Positions 1 through 10,149 of a stretch of DNA of 25,063 bases are shown here, piece after piece. The notes beneath the pieces are model-generated. The model had not been told where the DNA came from. It saw nothing but the letters and a program-made list of their open reading frames with translations, and searched no databases. How positions within the stretch are numbered: the stretch's first letter is position 1; each line of letters opens with the position of its first letter. Position numbers and translations under genes: made by a program. The DNA comes from Schoenoplectus triqueter (taxonomy: Eukaryota; Streptophyta; Magnoliopsida; Poales; Cyperaceae). The stretch covers positions 1 to 25,063 of the forward strand of contig CAXKVV010000432.1 in assembly GCA_964058805.1 (NCBI GenBank), in the 5' to 3' direction.

Positions 1-434
1 GAAAATATTTCCTATTGACATAAAATAACCACGGAGTTCAGTTATCGATGTGTCTAATTGATAAAACCACATAGAAAAACTGAAATTCGATCATACTATT
101 TAGTATACTGCTTTGGACTAATTAAACACGTATGCACAGACTACTAGGTATCATGCACTCAAATCACAAATCTACAGATTCTTCTCTCACAGCAGGAAGA
201 TCACTGGTCAAGGCTGAAGAGTCTAACATTTTCTAATTCAGCGCAGATACTACTACTAAATGAATAAAGTAAAGCAAATAGCAGAAAACTGTAATTTGAA
301 GTTGATTGTTTGCCTGGAAATTGAGCTGTGAGAAGACGAGTAGATGAAAAAGATAATATATACTTTCAAAGGTTCTCACAAAAATTATGGGACCTAAAAG
401 TCTCATGATACAAATAAATATCGGACATCCATCT
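1..434. other. 3' flank of the LBD gene; no gene seen
   Basis: AT-rich sequence directly downstream of the minus-strand LBD stop codon, so its right part probably holds the 3' untranslated region. The open frames here are antisense to that gene or very short, and none resembles a protein I know. I see no repeat or RNA gene. Confidence 0.5.
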
Positions 435-1361
435 CTATGGTAAAGAAGGGCTGATGCTACTCCTTCCCTCATCGCTCCCAACCCTCCTAAGATGCTGTTC
501 TTGCTGCTTCATTTGCTCTATGCAGAATTGAAGTTGTGGTTGCACTTGTGGCTGCGTTTGCTGTTGAGTTTGCAAGTAAACTTGCTGTTGCGGTCGAGGC
601 CGTGCAAGGAAAACACTGTCGAACACTTGTTGCTGGGCTGGAGGCTGTGGGTTTTGATGCTGATGTTGAATCTGAGGAGGCTGAGGTGACACCAATTCTG
701 CCGCACCTTGCATGGAAGCTGCCAGATGGCCCAGATTGGTATTGAAACGACCATCGTAACCTCCTCTCATACCCTGATCAATAGTGGCATTGAACCTAAG
801 CATGCTTTGCAACCTTAATGTTTCCATTGCTAGCAGTTGCTGCTGAGCCTCGACCTGATCTCGATACAGAACTCCAGAATGCAATGGCATGGCAGCTGAG
901 CTCCCAAGGCCGAGATCCATGCCAATCCCCACATTTGATGGCCCAAAAGGCGCTGCCATGTAGGATTCTGGTAATGCAGCTGATAAACGATTTTGAGTAA
1001 TCAGAGGTTGTGGATGAAAAGGAGGGTACGGTGAACCAGTGTAAGTGGAGAGCTCCTTCATCGCTGAGTTGATTTTTTCTTGCACTTCGATGATTTTGAG
1101 TTGAAGAACTGAGATGTAGGCCACACAGCCAAAGACCGGGTCATTTATCCGTGCATTGGCCTCAAATGAGAGGGAATTGACGGCCTCTTCACGTTGATGT
1201 GGTTGGAGTTCGTTCAGAAGCTTTGCAACATTGCTCGCACCAAAAATTTTGTGCACATTAGCGAACTTGGATGGCTGTTCGGGAGGAAAGTATGGTGCGA
1301 AAACGCAACCATTGGTGCATTTGCGGCGAAGGAACTTGCACGCAGCACACGGACTTGCCAT
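435..1361 (-). CDS. LBD36: LOB domain-containing protein, LBD36/AS2-like (class I)
   Basis: A plant-specific nuclear transcription factor of 308 residues, encoded in one uninterrupted coding exon. The LOB domain fills residues 5-104. It begins with the zinc-binding C block CX2CX6CX3C (Cys5, Cys8, Cys15, Cys19) inside CAACKFLRRKC. The GAS block follows, from FGAS at 40-43 through the invariant DPV at 74-76. A zipper-like stretch with the LX6LX3LX6L spacing closes it at 86, 93, 97 and 104, occupied here by L, V, I and L. The C-terminal half is rich in Gln and Pro (about 225-290), as in LBD36 and AS2 relatives. In the family, AS2-type members act in leaf and flower organ polarity; that role is inferred for this gene. 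The start is the ATG directly before the MASPC sequence. Class I membership is firm. LBD36 rather than another AS2-group paralogue rests on overall resemblance, so the symbol is tentative. Confidence 0.9.
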   Translation of the reverse strand: MASPCAACKFLRRKCTNGCVFAPYFPPEQPSKFANVHKIFGASNVAKLLNELQPHQREEAVNSLSFEANARINDPVFGCVAYISVLQLKIIEVQEKINSAMKELSTYTGSPYPPFHPQPLITQNRLSAALPESYMAAPFGPSNVGIGMDLGLGSSAAMPLHSGVLYRDQVEAQQQLLAMETLRLQSMLRFNATIDQGMRGGYDGRFNTNLGHLAASMQGAAELVSPQPPQIQHQHQNPQPPAQQQVFDSVFLARPRPQQQVYLQTQQQTQPQVQPQLQFCIEQMKQQEQHLRRVGSDEGRSSISPSLP

Positions 1362-1403
1362 GTGGGCCCGCCGTATTTACTGGTGTAACTTGTTGCTTTT
1401 CTG

Positions 1404-2220
1404 CTGAAAATAAATTATGGAGGAGAAGTTATAGAAAGGTTAAAATGGGCAACACGATGCAATTAATTAATTATTTCACAAACAGAAATATAAGCGTGTG
1501 AAGCACTAGGATTTGTTATAAAGACCCAAGATTAGGGTTAGGGTTACCGACTTACGATTTATCGTTTCATCAAAATTTCTGGACACCCAGAGCTGGCGAA
1601 CAGCGATATAAAGGTACCTAGTAACCTAGAGATGGCCAAGAAGTTAGTATTCTTTCTGCCCTTTCTTTTTTTTTTTTATCTGGGTCTTCTGCTCCTTGTT
1701 CTCTCTGATATCATTACATCTTTGTCATTACGAGGCCAGGAGCACCGGATCGGATTCAGATGTTTTAGAATACAGATTGAGAGAAAAGAACTGAGAAGAC
1801 CTTCTTTCCCCTGTGAAGGGGAAAGAAGAGAAGGAACAAAAAGAGAGAGAGAGAGAACGAAATGGAAAAAACCAGTACTTTTGAATCGAAAAAAAGAAAA
1901 GAATGAAATGAACAAAAGGAAAGAAAAAAAGAAACCTGGAGCGGGTAGCTCGGAAGGATTTGCGGCGCCGAGAGAGGAGAAAAGGAGATGAGTTTGAGAT
2001 CCCAATGGAAGCGGAGGCGACGACCAAGTAGAGAAAGAGAGAGGAGAGAGATAGAGAGATGGATCAGAGAAGTAAGAGAAATTTTCTATTTTAAGATTAG
2101 TTAAATTCTGCTAATTCATCGGTCTCGTGATATCAAGAATTCAAGATTGGATTTGTTGCTTAAAATATTATCGCTCTGGGTTTACTAAATGGGTGCTAGT
2201 TTGAGGATTGAGGAGAGGAG
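1404..2220 (-). promoter_or_regulatory. LBD 5' leader with probable leader intron
   Basis: Reading the minus strand toward the LBD start codon, a good splice acceptor (TTATTTTCAG) ends at 1404, 42 bases before the ATG. Two donors could pair with it: CAG/GTTTCT at 1935 (intron of 532 bases) or C/GTAAGT at 1555 (152 bases). The minus strand from about 1800 to 2070 is CT-rich (GA-rich on the plus strand), typical of plant leader exons and of sites for GAGA-binding BPC proteins. Arabidopsis AS2 also has a leader intron. RNA evidence would be needed to choose the donor. Confidence 0.45.
1531..1545. promoter_or_regulatory. Telo-box (two plant telomere-type repeats)
   Basis: ATTAGGGTTAGGGTT is two units of the plant telomere repeat. 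Short telo-boxes occur in promoters and leaders of plant genes, often growth-related, and are bound by Myb-like TRB/TRFL proteins. Telo-boxes are also linked to Polycomb recruitment. It lies in the LBD leader or leader intron, about 170 bases before the ATG. Its function here is inferred. Confidence 0.5.
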
Positions 2221-2246
2221 GGGATGGTCCGGATGGAGTGCGCTGG

Positions 2247-2255
2247 GTATATAGA
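2247..2255 (-). promoter_or_regulatory. Candidate TATA box of the LBD gene
   Basis: The minus strand reads CTATATACC here, upstream of the CT-rich leader. If used, transcription would start near 2215-2225 and the unspliced leader would be about 850 bases. This is a position-based candidate only. Confidence 0.35.
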
Positions 2256-2744
2256 GATCAGAGCTGGAAATATAAAGATAATTTAAAACATGAGAGGAGC
2301 TGGAATTCAATGGAAGACTCCCTATGCTATGCTACGTCACAACTTGGATTTAATTAGGTGTGACATGAGATGGTAACATGTGATCAATTCCAGCAAAATT
2401 AATTTAAGCAAGTTAATACGACAGTGGTATACAAAATAGTAGAAGTATATATATATTTTTTTAATCTTTTTGGGCTTTGGGCCCTAGTGTTCGGCTCGTT
2501 CATGTACTGGTCCCGCTGCTCGCGTAATCATTTAATTAATTTGAAAACAAAGTAGTACAATTTCTGTTATCCAAAATAAATCTTTACACCAGAGACAACA
2601 TTGAAATACTATTGTACTGATAAACAAAGTTTTGAGTATTGTTCTACTTGATAAATATAAAAAATAACACTTGCGGAGAACTTGTTATATTATACTGCAT
2701 GGTCAACTATTGTAAACATCGATCCATTTTACTTTTTGAAAGCA
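2256..2744. other. LBD upstream flank; no gene seen
   Basis: AT-rich sequence with short TA runs near 2448-2460 and no long open frame. It probably includes the distal LBD promoter. I recognise no specific element. Confidence 0.4.
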
Positions 2745-2752
2745 TTTTTTGG

Positions 2753-3184
2753 CAGATTTTTTTATTTTAGTAAATAAAATAAATAAATATAGCAAACTGG
2801 TCATCTCTCTCCTCACCGGTTAAATAAATATTGAAACTCGGGTCCGATTTTTTTTACATAGAAACGAAAAAAAATTTACCTGGACCCGAGTTTCAAACTC
2901 GGGTTCCGATAATTTTTTTATGTTTGTGTGTTATATTAAAAACAAAATACAACAGTCAGTAGATTGATCTAAAATATTACAACAAAAATTAAAATAAACA
3001 CACCCAACAAAAATTAAAATATAACACACAAACGTAAATATATATATATATTTTTTTACGTTTCCGTGTAAAAAAAAAATCGGACCCGAGTTTCAAACTC
3101 GATCTGACTAATTATGTAAAAGTGAGGAGAAATAGTCAGTTTGCTATATTTATTTATTTTATTTACTAAAATAAAAAAAATCTG
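2753..3184. mobile_element. Mutator-like MITE with long terminal inverted repeats
   Basis: The element starts CAGATTTTT and ends AAAAATCTG. About 48 bases at each end are near-perfect inverted copies (2753-2799 against 3136-3184). Further inside, both arms carry a motif around CGGACCCGAGTTTC in inverted orientation. The flanks are a 9-base near-duplication, ATTTTTTGG (2744-2752) and TTTTTTTGG (3185-3193), with one mismatch. Long terminal repeats plus a 9-bp target duplication fit the Mutator superfamily. It has no coding capacity, so it would need a transposase from elsewhere. Confidence 0.75.
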
Positions 3185-3193
3185 TTTTTTTGG

Positions 3194-4136
3194 AGTCCGT
3201 GAATTCCTTGAGTTCTAGCAAAATCACCCACGTACCTATGTATGTATTATATTACGTTATAGCATCGTACGTACGTCTCTTGTTTTAATTCTTTTGAGTT
3301 GAAATGTAACATTTTTGCTAAATATTTTAATTTTTGTTATACGAGTAACAAATTGCGTAGAAAATTATCTAAATCCGAAAAACAAATTGCGTATGTATCA
3401 TTGGTCATTTTAAATGTAATTTATATTACTACATCAATCAGCTGGTGTCCTCTTTGAAACTACTTTGGTCACTAATGTTTGTCTAATCTTAATTATACAT
3501 CTCAAAATGTGAAAGAAATATACCTTGCCAGAAGTTATTTTACTCGGTAAATTAATTATATAATTATTCTCGGATTGATATAATTATAAGGGTTATAAAC
3601 GGGATCGGATTGGCTTAGAATTTATACAGATCGACGAACCTACGGAATATAACTGGCAACACAACACTTCTTTTACGTTACGTACAAAATATTTCTTTTA
3701 CTTACACAACACTTTTATATATTATCGATTGCATTTTTTTCCTGTTATTTGTCGTTTGCACAAGCACACACATGTATAGATTGTGAGACATGTTCTGGAC
3801 TGAAAAAGCAAAAAAAAAATCTATATGATCGGTCCAAGTTTCTCAACAGAGTCTGTATATTGAAATTTCATGGAATGCACAATTTATTATTTTTCAAGTT
3901 TTCTTAATATTTGTTTGGATTTTAAAAATAATCCTGTTTTAAGTTGTATAAATAATATATTTTATTTTAAAATCATCTTTCAAAAATCAGAAAAAATTGT
4001 AAGAAAACTTCAAAATTTAATAAAAAAAGTCATAATTCCAAAAATTTTTAATATGTAGATATTGTATTGAGCAACCTGGATCAACTGTTTAAACTTTTAT
4101 TTTTAAGATATATATTCAATGCACCGGTCCTTTGCG
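3194..4136. other. Intergenic; no gene seen
   Basis: AT-rich DNA. A 62-codon open frame at 3870-4058 is almost wholly Phe, Lys, Ile and Asn, as expected by chance in such DNA. I see no element ends or RNA gene. Confidence 0.4.
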
Positions 4137-4277
4137 CTTTACAAAGTATCATAGCGTCTGCGTAAAAAAAATTTAACTTTTTCACAATTTTTGAATGGAT
4201 ATATATGAAATAATTGTGTCATTTTTTTTGAATTAGACCTCACCGAACTTTAAAAGATGCTATGATACTTTGCAAAG
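4137..4277. repeat. Imperfect inverted repeat, 23-bp arms
   Basis: The 23 bases at 4137-4159 (core AAGTATCATAGC) recur inverted at 4255-4277 with two mismatches, separated by 95 bases. No terminal motif or target duplication is clear, so this may be the core of a decayed fold-back element. Confidence 0.5.
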
Positions 4278-4554
4278 TAATATGCCAGTATTTGTTACTC
4301 AAATCTCAAAAACTGAAGTCTAAATGCTCTGTTTAAATCACTCAGCACAATCTACATACTAAATTTCATGGTACAAAACATTACTATTTTATAGTTTATT
4401 TACTATTATTTTCATATTCTGAAATACGACCCTTAATAATAATGTAATAATTAATATTATTTACAAATCAAGTTATTTTTAAAAAAATCTGAAAAAAAAA
4501 CAATAGTAGAACTTTGAATTTAGTATTGTTTACGATTTAGTGATCAAGTTATTT
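4278..4554. other. Intergenic; nothing recognised
   Basis: AT-rich spacer between the inverted repeat and the CACTA-type element, with no open frame and no repeat seen. Confidence 0.4.
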
Positions 4555-5870
4555 CACTACCACAAAAAATATTTTAGAACCGATTATATAAAGGATTTAG
4601 CACCAGTTATACAACCGATTCTAAAACTATGCTGTGCTAAATATTTTAAAAACTGGCGCTAAGAGGAGGTGCTAAATGGGGCATTTAAAACCGATTATTT
4701 CAAAATAACTGGTTCTAAACTCTAACCTTTAGAACCGGTTATTTGAAATAACCGATTCTAAACTCTTCAATAGTTTACTTTAATTTAATTCTTTCTAATC
4801 AGCCATTTAGAGTTGTTTCTAACTGTTTACAACATAAACCATTATTTATAATTTGTTATTTTATTTTTTGAATTGATTTTTTTAAATTTTGATTAAATAA
4901 TTTAATTTCACCATTAACTAATAAAATATATTTCATTAACAAAATAATTATATATAATTTACATATTAAAGAAAATCTGAGAAATTTTTTATCTTTACAA
5001 TTTCTAAAGAAAAAATAAAAAACTAAACTAAAAACTTTAAATAAACATCAAATTCATTTTTGAGCTTCAAATCCGTCTTTCTCTTTCCCTTTCTTTTTTC
5101 TTTCTTCAAGATGATCTTTTGCTCTTTCTCTTTCTTTCTCTTTCTCTGTCTCTCAATATCTCTTTAATATATAAAATATGAGGATTAAGAGTGATAATCC
5201 GTGGGATTTAGATTTTTAGATCGTCGGATAAGCATGAACCAACAGTTAGATTGAAAAACATAGCAATTTGTGAGAGCAAAAAGCTGAAATTCTATTGGTT
5301 GATGCAAATAATTTTTTTAGAGCCGATTTTTTTTTTTTAAAATGGTTCTAATTCATAAAATTGAATTAGAACTGGTTTTAATTCAATTTTATGAATTAGA
5401 ATCGGTTTTAATAAAAACCGATTTTAATTAATATGAATTAGATTAATATTAAGTACTCTAAAATTTAAATTTTAATCTAGTTCTCTGACGTTAATTAATA
5501 TGAATTAGATTTTTAATCAAAGAAAATTATATTAATATGATGTCAGAGAATTTTATATATTATCATAAATTTTAATCACAGAGTTAGTTTAGAACCGGTT
5601 TTATTAATAACTGGATTGAATTTTCTTAGAATTTAGAACCTATTTTTGCTAAAACCAGTTTTAAAATAAAAATTTTAGAGCCGGTTATTTATAACCGATT
5701 TGAATTTTGGAACCGGTTGTAATAAAAAAATTTGTAACCGGTTATTTTACAAAACCGATTTTAATAATTTTAATAAAATTTACAACCGTACCACTTTAAT
5801 CTTTTAGCAGCTATTTTTTAAAAAACCGATTCTAAATAGCCGGTTATAAATCCAATTTTTTCTAGTAGTG
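4555..5870. mobile_element. Non-autonomous CACTA (En/Spm) element
   Basis: It begins CACTACCACAAAAAAT and ends ATTTTTTCTAGTAGTG, whose complement is CACTACTAGAAAAAAT: the terminal signature of plant CACTA elements. The flanking bases are TTT on both sides (4552-4554 and 5871-5873), matching the 3-bp target duplication of this superfamily. Both subterminal zones hold many copies of motifs like AACCGATTCTAAA and AACCGGTTATTT in both orientations, as expected for transposase-binding subterminal repeats. The middle is AT-rich with a pyrimidine-rich tract near 5080-5160 and no transposase frame. The element is 1316 bp and defective by itself. Confidence 0.85.
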
Positions 5871-6754
5871 TTTACTATTATTCTGTATTGTAGATTATGG
5901 TGAGTCACTTGAAACAATCGTTAAAACTTTGATTTGATCAAAATATGAGTTAAAGTACCAATCCTCTTGCCTTTGAAAAACAACCTCATTCTAGTTCAAA
6001 CATGTGAAACTAACTTTATGAAATTTAAAATTTACTTCACCATCGTTAAAATGTCAAGAAAGCCAGATCATAATTTTCGGAATCTCTGATTAGAGGATAA
6101 ATGGATTTTACACACTAATTTGTTATATAGACTAGCGGTGTCAAATTTTGTACATCCATCTTAATTAATTATATCTGCACTAAGTTATAATACACGTGAA
6201 ACATTAATTAGTCAAGGGGAAAAAGAGTAAAATAGTAGATGCATTTTCTATCATGCAAAATATTGAACTTTGTCATAATTTCGTTTTTATTTAGCTATCC
6301 ATCATACAGAAATCTTCAAAAAAAATTGGAATATTCTAACATATATTTCTAATATTTTGAAATATGCCAATTTTGTCTTAAAAATTGAACAAATCTTGGT
6401 ATGTATCTTGTCTATATAATGATGGACATGTCTAACTTGAACTTTATTTTTACAAAGGAATGATTTAGGCTCCTTTAATTTCTTAAAACCTCTATTACAG
6501 GCAGCTTATATATCAACTTCGAACTATCTTTCAGCTGTAATGGGGATTCATCCAACTTTTATTGTTTATTTATTTTACAATGCGAAAGAATCGATCAAGA
6601 AGATATCAATATATACACTAGATTTATTAGTAAACATTCACTGGTTGTAAACTTGTCAAGTAAATTTGTAGCAATTACCCATTTCATTTCTATTTGCAAT
6701 ATGTCTAGTTATCTTTAAAACACCATGCGCAAATAAAATATGAGATTATCACAT
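5871..6754. other. Intergenic; no gene seen
   Basis: AT-rich DNA with no frame above background and no recognised repeat ends. It separates the CACTA element from the Helitron-like copy. Confidence 0.4.
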
Positions 6755-7190
6755 ACTAGTATCTTACCTGTGTGTTGCTACGATGAGGTCTTTTAAAAAT
6801 ATAAAAATTCATATTTTTCATGAGAAAATAAAGAAAATAAAAATGAAGATAATTTAGAAATTAATATAATTTTAATCATAAATACATAATTAATGTAAAA
6901 AATACAGAATTAAGAGAAAAATTAACATTTAGAATTAAAAAAAAGTTAAAATTCATATTTGATGGCAATCTAAGAAAAAAAAAGAAGAAATTAAAGCAAT
7001 TATACTCCTACTAAATTATACAGTATTCCGTATAACAATTTTGGGGGAAATTATAACTTCAACACAAATGGTCATAGAGATAGTAATATTATTTGACGAA
7101 TAACTCAATCCGATGATTGATATTAGATCTAAAAATTGAACAAAAAATCTGGACCGTTGTAAAATCAGATACTTACATTCTTAATAAGGA
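6755..7190 (-). mobile_element. Helitron-like fragment, copy A
   Basis: Read on the minus strand, the sequence ends GTAGCAACACACAGG followed within 12 bases by CTAGT (plus positions 6755-6759). This is close to the 3' end of plant Helitrons (short GC hairpin, then CTRR before T), with the hairpin mostly decayed. The body matches 22215-22638 in inverse orientation over roughly 400 bases with scattered differences. No RepHel gene is present, so it is non-autonomous. The inner (5') end is not defined; homology is visible to about 7165-7190. The Helitron assignment is an inference; the repeat relationship is directly visible. Confidence 0.55.
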
Positions 7191-7309
7191 GTAAAAGTAC
7201 AGATTGAGATAGAGATATATGCATGGTATATCAAAAGAAATCTAACATTTTTCTTTACAGGGAAACGTGAAATTATAAAGTCGTTGACTGAAATTGGTGA
7301 ATTAAAATA

Positions 7310-7556
7310 CAGTACAATTTTTTTTTTTAAATTATCGACCGTTCGAGCTTAGATGCCATGGTTAAATTGACAAAAAGTAATTATAGAATATATATACTGC
7401 TTTTTATATTAGGGAAAAATGACTTTGGAAATCTCAGTACATTTTTTTTAAAATATCAACCGTTCAAGCTTAGATCACAAGGTTAAATTGACAAAAAAAA
7501 ATTATAGAATATATATTGTTTTCTATGTGGGAAAAATGCACTTTGGAAAACTCGTA
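7310..7556. repeat. Tandem duplication, period about 125 bp, two copies
   Basis: Copy one starts at CAGTAC 7310 and copy two at CAGTAC 7435. Both run through a T-tract, then CCGTTC(G/A)AGCTTAGAT, then GGTTAAATTGACAAAAA and TTATAGAATATATAT, and end with GGGAAAAATG and CTTTGGAAA. They have diverged by point changes and small indels, so the duplication is not recent. Confidence 0.8.
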
Positions 7557-7850
7557 TTCAAACAAAATTGTTTGGGAAAAAAATTATTGTCTTCTTTTAT
7601 TGAGATAGAAAATTGAAATAAAATAAAGAATCGATTTATTTAATCACTCCGACACTCCGGGCAATTAGCAATTTAGCATCAGAAAAAAAAGTTTGAGAAT
7701 TCAGTATCCATGTTTTAAAATTGGGCTGAAATCATGGTCTTTCTTGAAGCCCCAAATCATACTACCTGTGGGAGGGGGCTCCATTCCCTCCTGTATTCCA
7801 CTTTCCAACAGGAAACGAAACACTAAAAACCCCAAACCCCAAAAAAGTTG
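7557..7850 (+). promoter_or_regulatory. OSB gene upstream region and leader
   Basis: This stretch joins the tandem repeat to the OSB start codon. The last 100 bases turn GC-richer and contain GGGAGGGGGC and repeated AACCCC runs. I see no clear TATA box. The promoter and leader must lie here or further upstream. Confidence 0.35.
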
Positions 7851-9950
7851 ATGTTGAAATTGAGCAGCACTTCAGTTGGACGCCTCCATCGTTTCTTCTC
7901 GGCCGTTCGACACCCTCCCGGCGGAAGCGTCGGTGATGTGGGGTTCTTCCCGCGCAGGGGTTCCACTCTCCAGCGTCCTCCGACAGTGAAAAGGTGGAGA
8001 GTTCATGCAAATTGGTGCAGCTTCATCGGCCAAATAACCGCGCCAGTGAGGTCACACAGACAGAATATGGGAGTTTTTACGTTTCTAAAAGTCAAGGGAA
8101 CTCTCGCAAATCACACTATCTCACCTGACGAGTAAGTTTTGTTTTATGTTTTTTTCTTTTTGTTCCGTGATATATCATACTAATGAAACGTTAATAAATA
8201 TACTATGATATAGGAAATATACTGAAATTTATCAAACTCCAAGTTGTTCTTTCACATAATTATGTGAAAATCATTTAATTTAAGGGGGTCAAACATCTAA
8301 AAGTGAATGAGAGGGAGATTTATTGATCAATGTAACGCGTACTGTTCCAGAGACCCGAAATGCCAACATAATTATCCTTTCAGAAAGTGAGGAGTAAAGT
8401 GAATGCTCTGGTCTAACATGATTTTCATGCTAACTGAATCAGTATTTTACATTAAATGTGTGGCCTGGCCCCAACATTAAGCGATCAGCCGAATTTGAAT
8501 TTTGAAGTTTTGGATGAGTACATTTATGAAGGATGGATATGGTATTAGTAAATTAGAGTGGCAGTTATGTTATTGCAATTTTTGGTGGGCAAAACTGAAT
8601 TGGATGAGTTTGTTCGTTTTGGCTACAACAATTTGTGCCCAGATAAATTGATAACTACAAATTTATTTATATTTTTGCAACATGTAACTTTTGTTCCTCT
8701 ACAGTACTGCACTAAATCAATCAACTCAACAGGATATGTATTTCTATGAAGGGAGAGCTTGCACAAGTCGCAGTCAAATATCTACAACAGAAACAATATG
8801 TTTATGTATCTGGCTGTTTATGCTCTTACAACAAGATCAATCATGTACGCTACAAGGTCAGCACCGGAATTTTTAATCCCTTCAATCAAATTGGTATTAC
8901 TTGGCTGTTGGGTTTCATGTAATTCCCAGTTATGTCCTTGAAGTTTAGAAAGTCAGGAATTAAGTTTAGTTTTTGTCTCATATTGTCCTAATACTGCTTG
9001 TGCTTGCTTGATTTGAGGCTATCTGAGAATTTTGGTAGGGTATTATTATGTTATCAAAGCTCGAGTATAGCAGCAACTCTCCTTTCAAAATTTTCCCAAT
9101 AATTTAGAGGTTTTTGAAATTTGTGCATGATGTTAGAAATTTGTTGAAATTCATCTTATTTCTGGATTCAATGGCAAGCTTCCAACTATAAGTACTAGAA
9201 AGGGAATCTAGACCAGTCATTCTGATGTACTTCTGTTATTTTTTAGGTTGTCGTACAGGAATTGAATTTTGTTAGAACACATGGTCAAAATGAAGTTCCA
9301 TGTAAAACTGATGACAAGTTGAAGAATGAAGGAATTACATTTGATGCTTCAACTACCAGTGAGTGCATTGTTTGAGCGCTTTTTCCACATTTATGATCTA
9401 GGTTTCTAGCAAACCTTGAAGCAAAATGACACTATATTGTATAGTAATTGATGCTTCTGTGCAATAATCTCACAGAAAACCAAAATAACTTGTACTACTT
9501 GTAAATATTAATGCTTATCACAACGTATTTCCTTTTCATAAAGAATTGTCCTGGTTGCTGGATAAAAGTATGGGTGCAAATTTGCTAATCACTTCCTATT
9601 TTTTAAAGAAATTAGTCTATTTAAAATTAATACTGTTTTCTTATTCAGGTTCTTGTTCCTCTGATGTAAACAAAGAAGAAAGGACAAGAGAGCGGCATAT
9701 ACTATGGCAAATATTTTTTGCAAATCCTTTTGAATGGTGGGACGAAAGAGCAAGGAAGCGTACACCAAAGCATCCTGATTTTAAACACAAGAGCACTGGT
9801 GAAACCTTGTGGATTAGATCTGATGACCCACCTTGGGTGAAAAAGCAACTGAACCTGTACGACTCAGAAATATCTGAGACTGGTCTATTTCGTAAAAAAG
9901 ATGATTATGGCTTGCAAGGATGGAAAATGCAAGATTTTGATTACTTATGA
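7851..9950 (+). CDS. OSB: Organellar single-stranded DNA-binding protein (OSB family)
   Basis: Four exons, 7851-8131, 8733-8856, 9247-9358 and 9649-9950, join in phase (2, 0, 1) at GT-AG introns of 601, 390 and 290 bases to give 272 residues. Residues 1-50 are rich in Arg and Ser with few acids, as in an organelle transit peptide. An OB-fold like bacterial SSB follows at about 54-145, including ISMKGELAQVAVKYL, YVYVSG (116-121) and YKVVVQELNFV. One C-terminal PDF motif spans about 190-242: ILWQIFFANPFEWW, PDFKHK (215-220) and DDPPWVKKQL. Family members bind single-stranded DNA in mitochondria or plastids; Arabidopsis OSB1 restrains recombination of mitochondrial DNA. Which organelle is used here cannot be read reliably. 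The start is the first ATG; a TTG lies one codon before it. It has a single PDF motif, where relatives carry one to three. Confidence 0.88.
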
Positions 9951-10138
9951 AGCAACTATAAGGACAAAAGTGCTTAAGCATATATTTGTGTGTATTTTCT
10001 ATTAGAATATGAAATAGCAAATGTACTTATTCCGAAATGAGAAGAAGGTAATATAGCAATTGAACAATCAAATTTGGGGTGGGGTGGAGCTCTTGCTACT
10101 TATTTTTACAGAAAAAATAAAGGAAATACTGGTTAAAT
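9951..10138 (+). other. Probable 3' untranslated region of the OSB gene
   Basis: AATAAA-like poly(A) signals occur near 10114-10120 and 10134-10140, about 165-190 bases after the stop. The LINE-like insertion begins right after them. Confidence 0.4.
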
Positions 10139-10149
10139 AAAAGGGTCAA

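Noticed and set aside
1632..1991. 119-codon plus-strand frame with a hydrophobic start and a Lys/Arg/Glu-rich tail
   Set aside because: It lies antisense in the GA-rich LBD leader; the composition follows from the purine tract, and an equally long frame exists on the other strand.
7310..7556. A CRISPR-like or satellite array
   Set aside because: Only two diverged 125-bp copies in direct tandem with no spacer pattern; it is a simple duplication.
8558..8941. Three overlapping frames around OSB exon 2
   Set aside because: They are out-of-phase readings of the intron and exon; only the third frame gives the OB-fold sequence and fits the splice phases.
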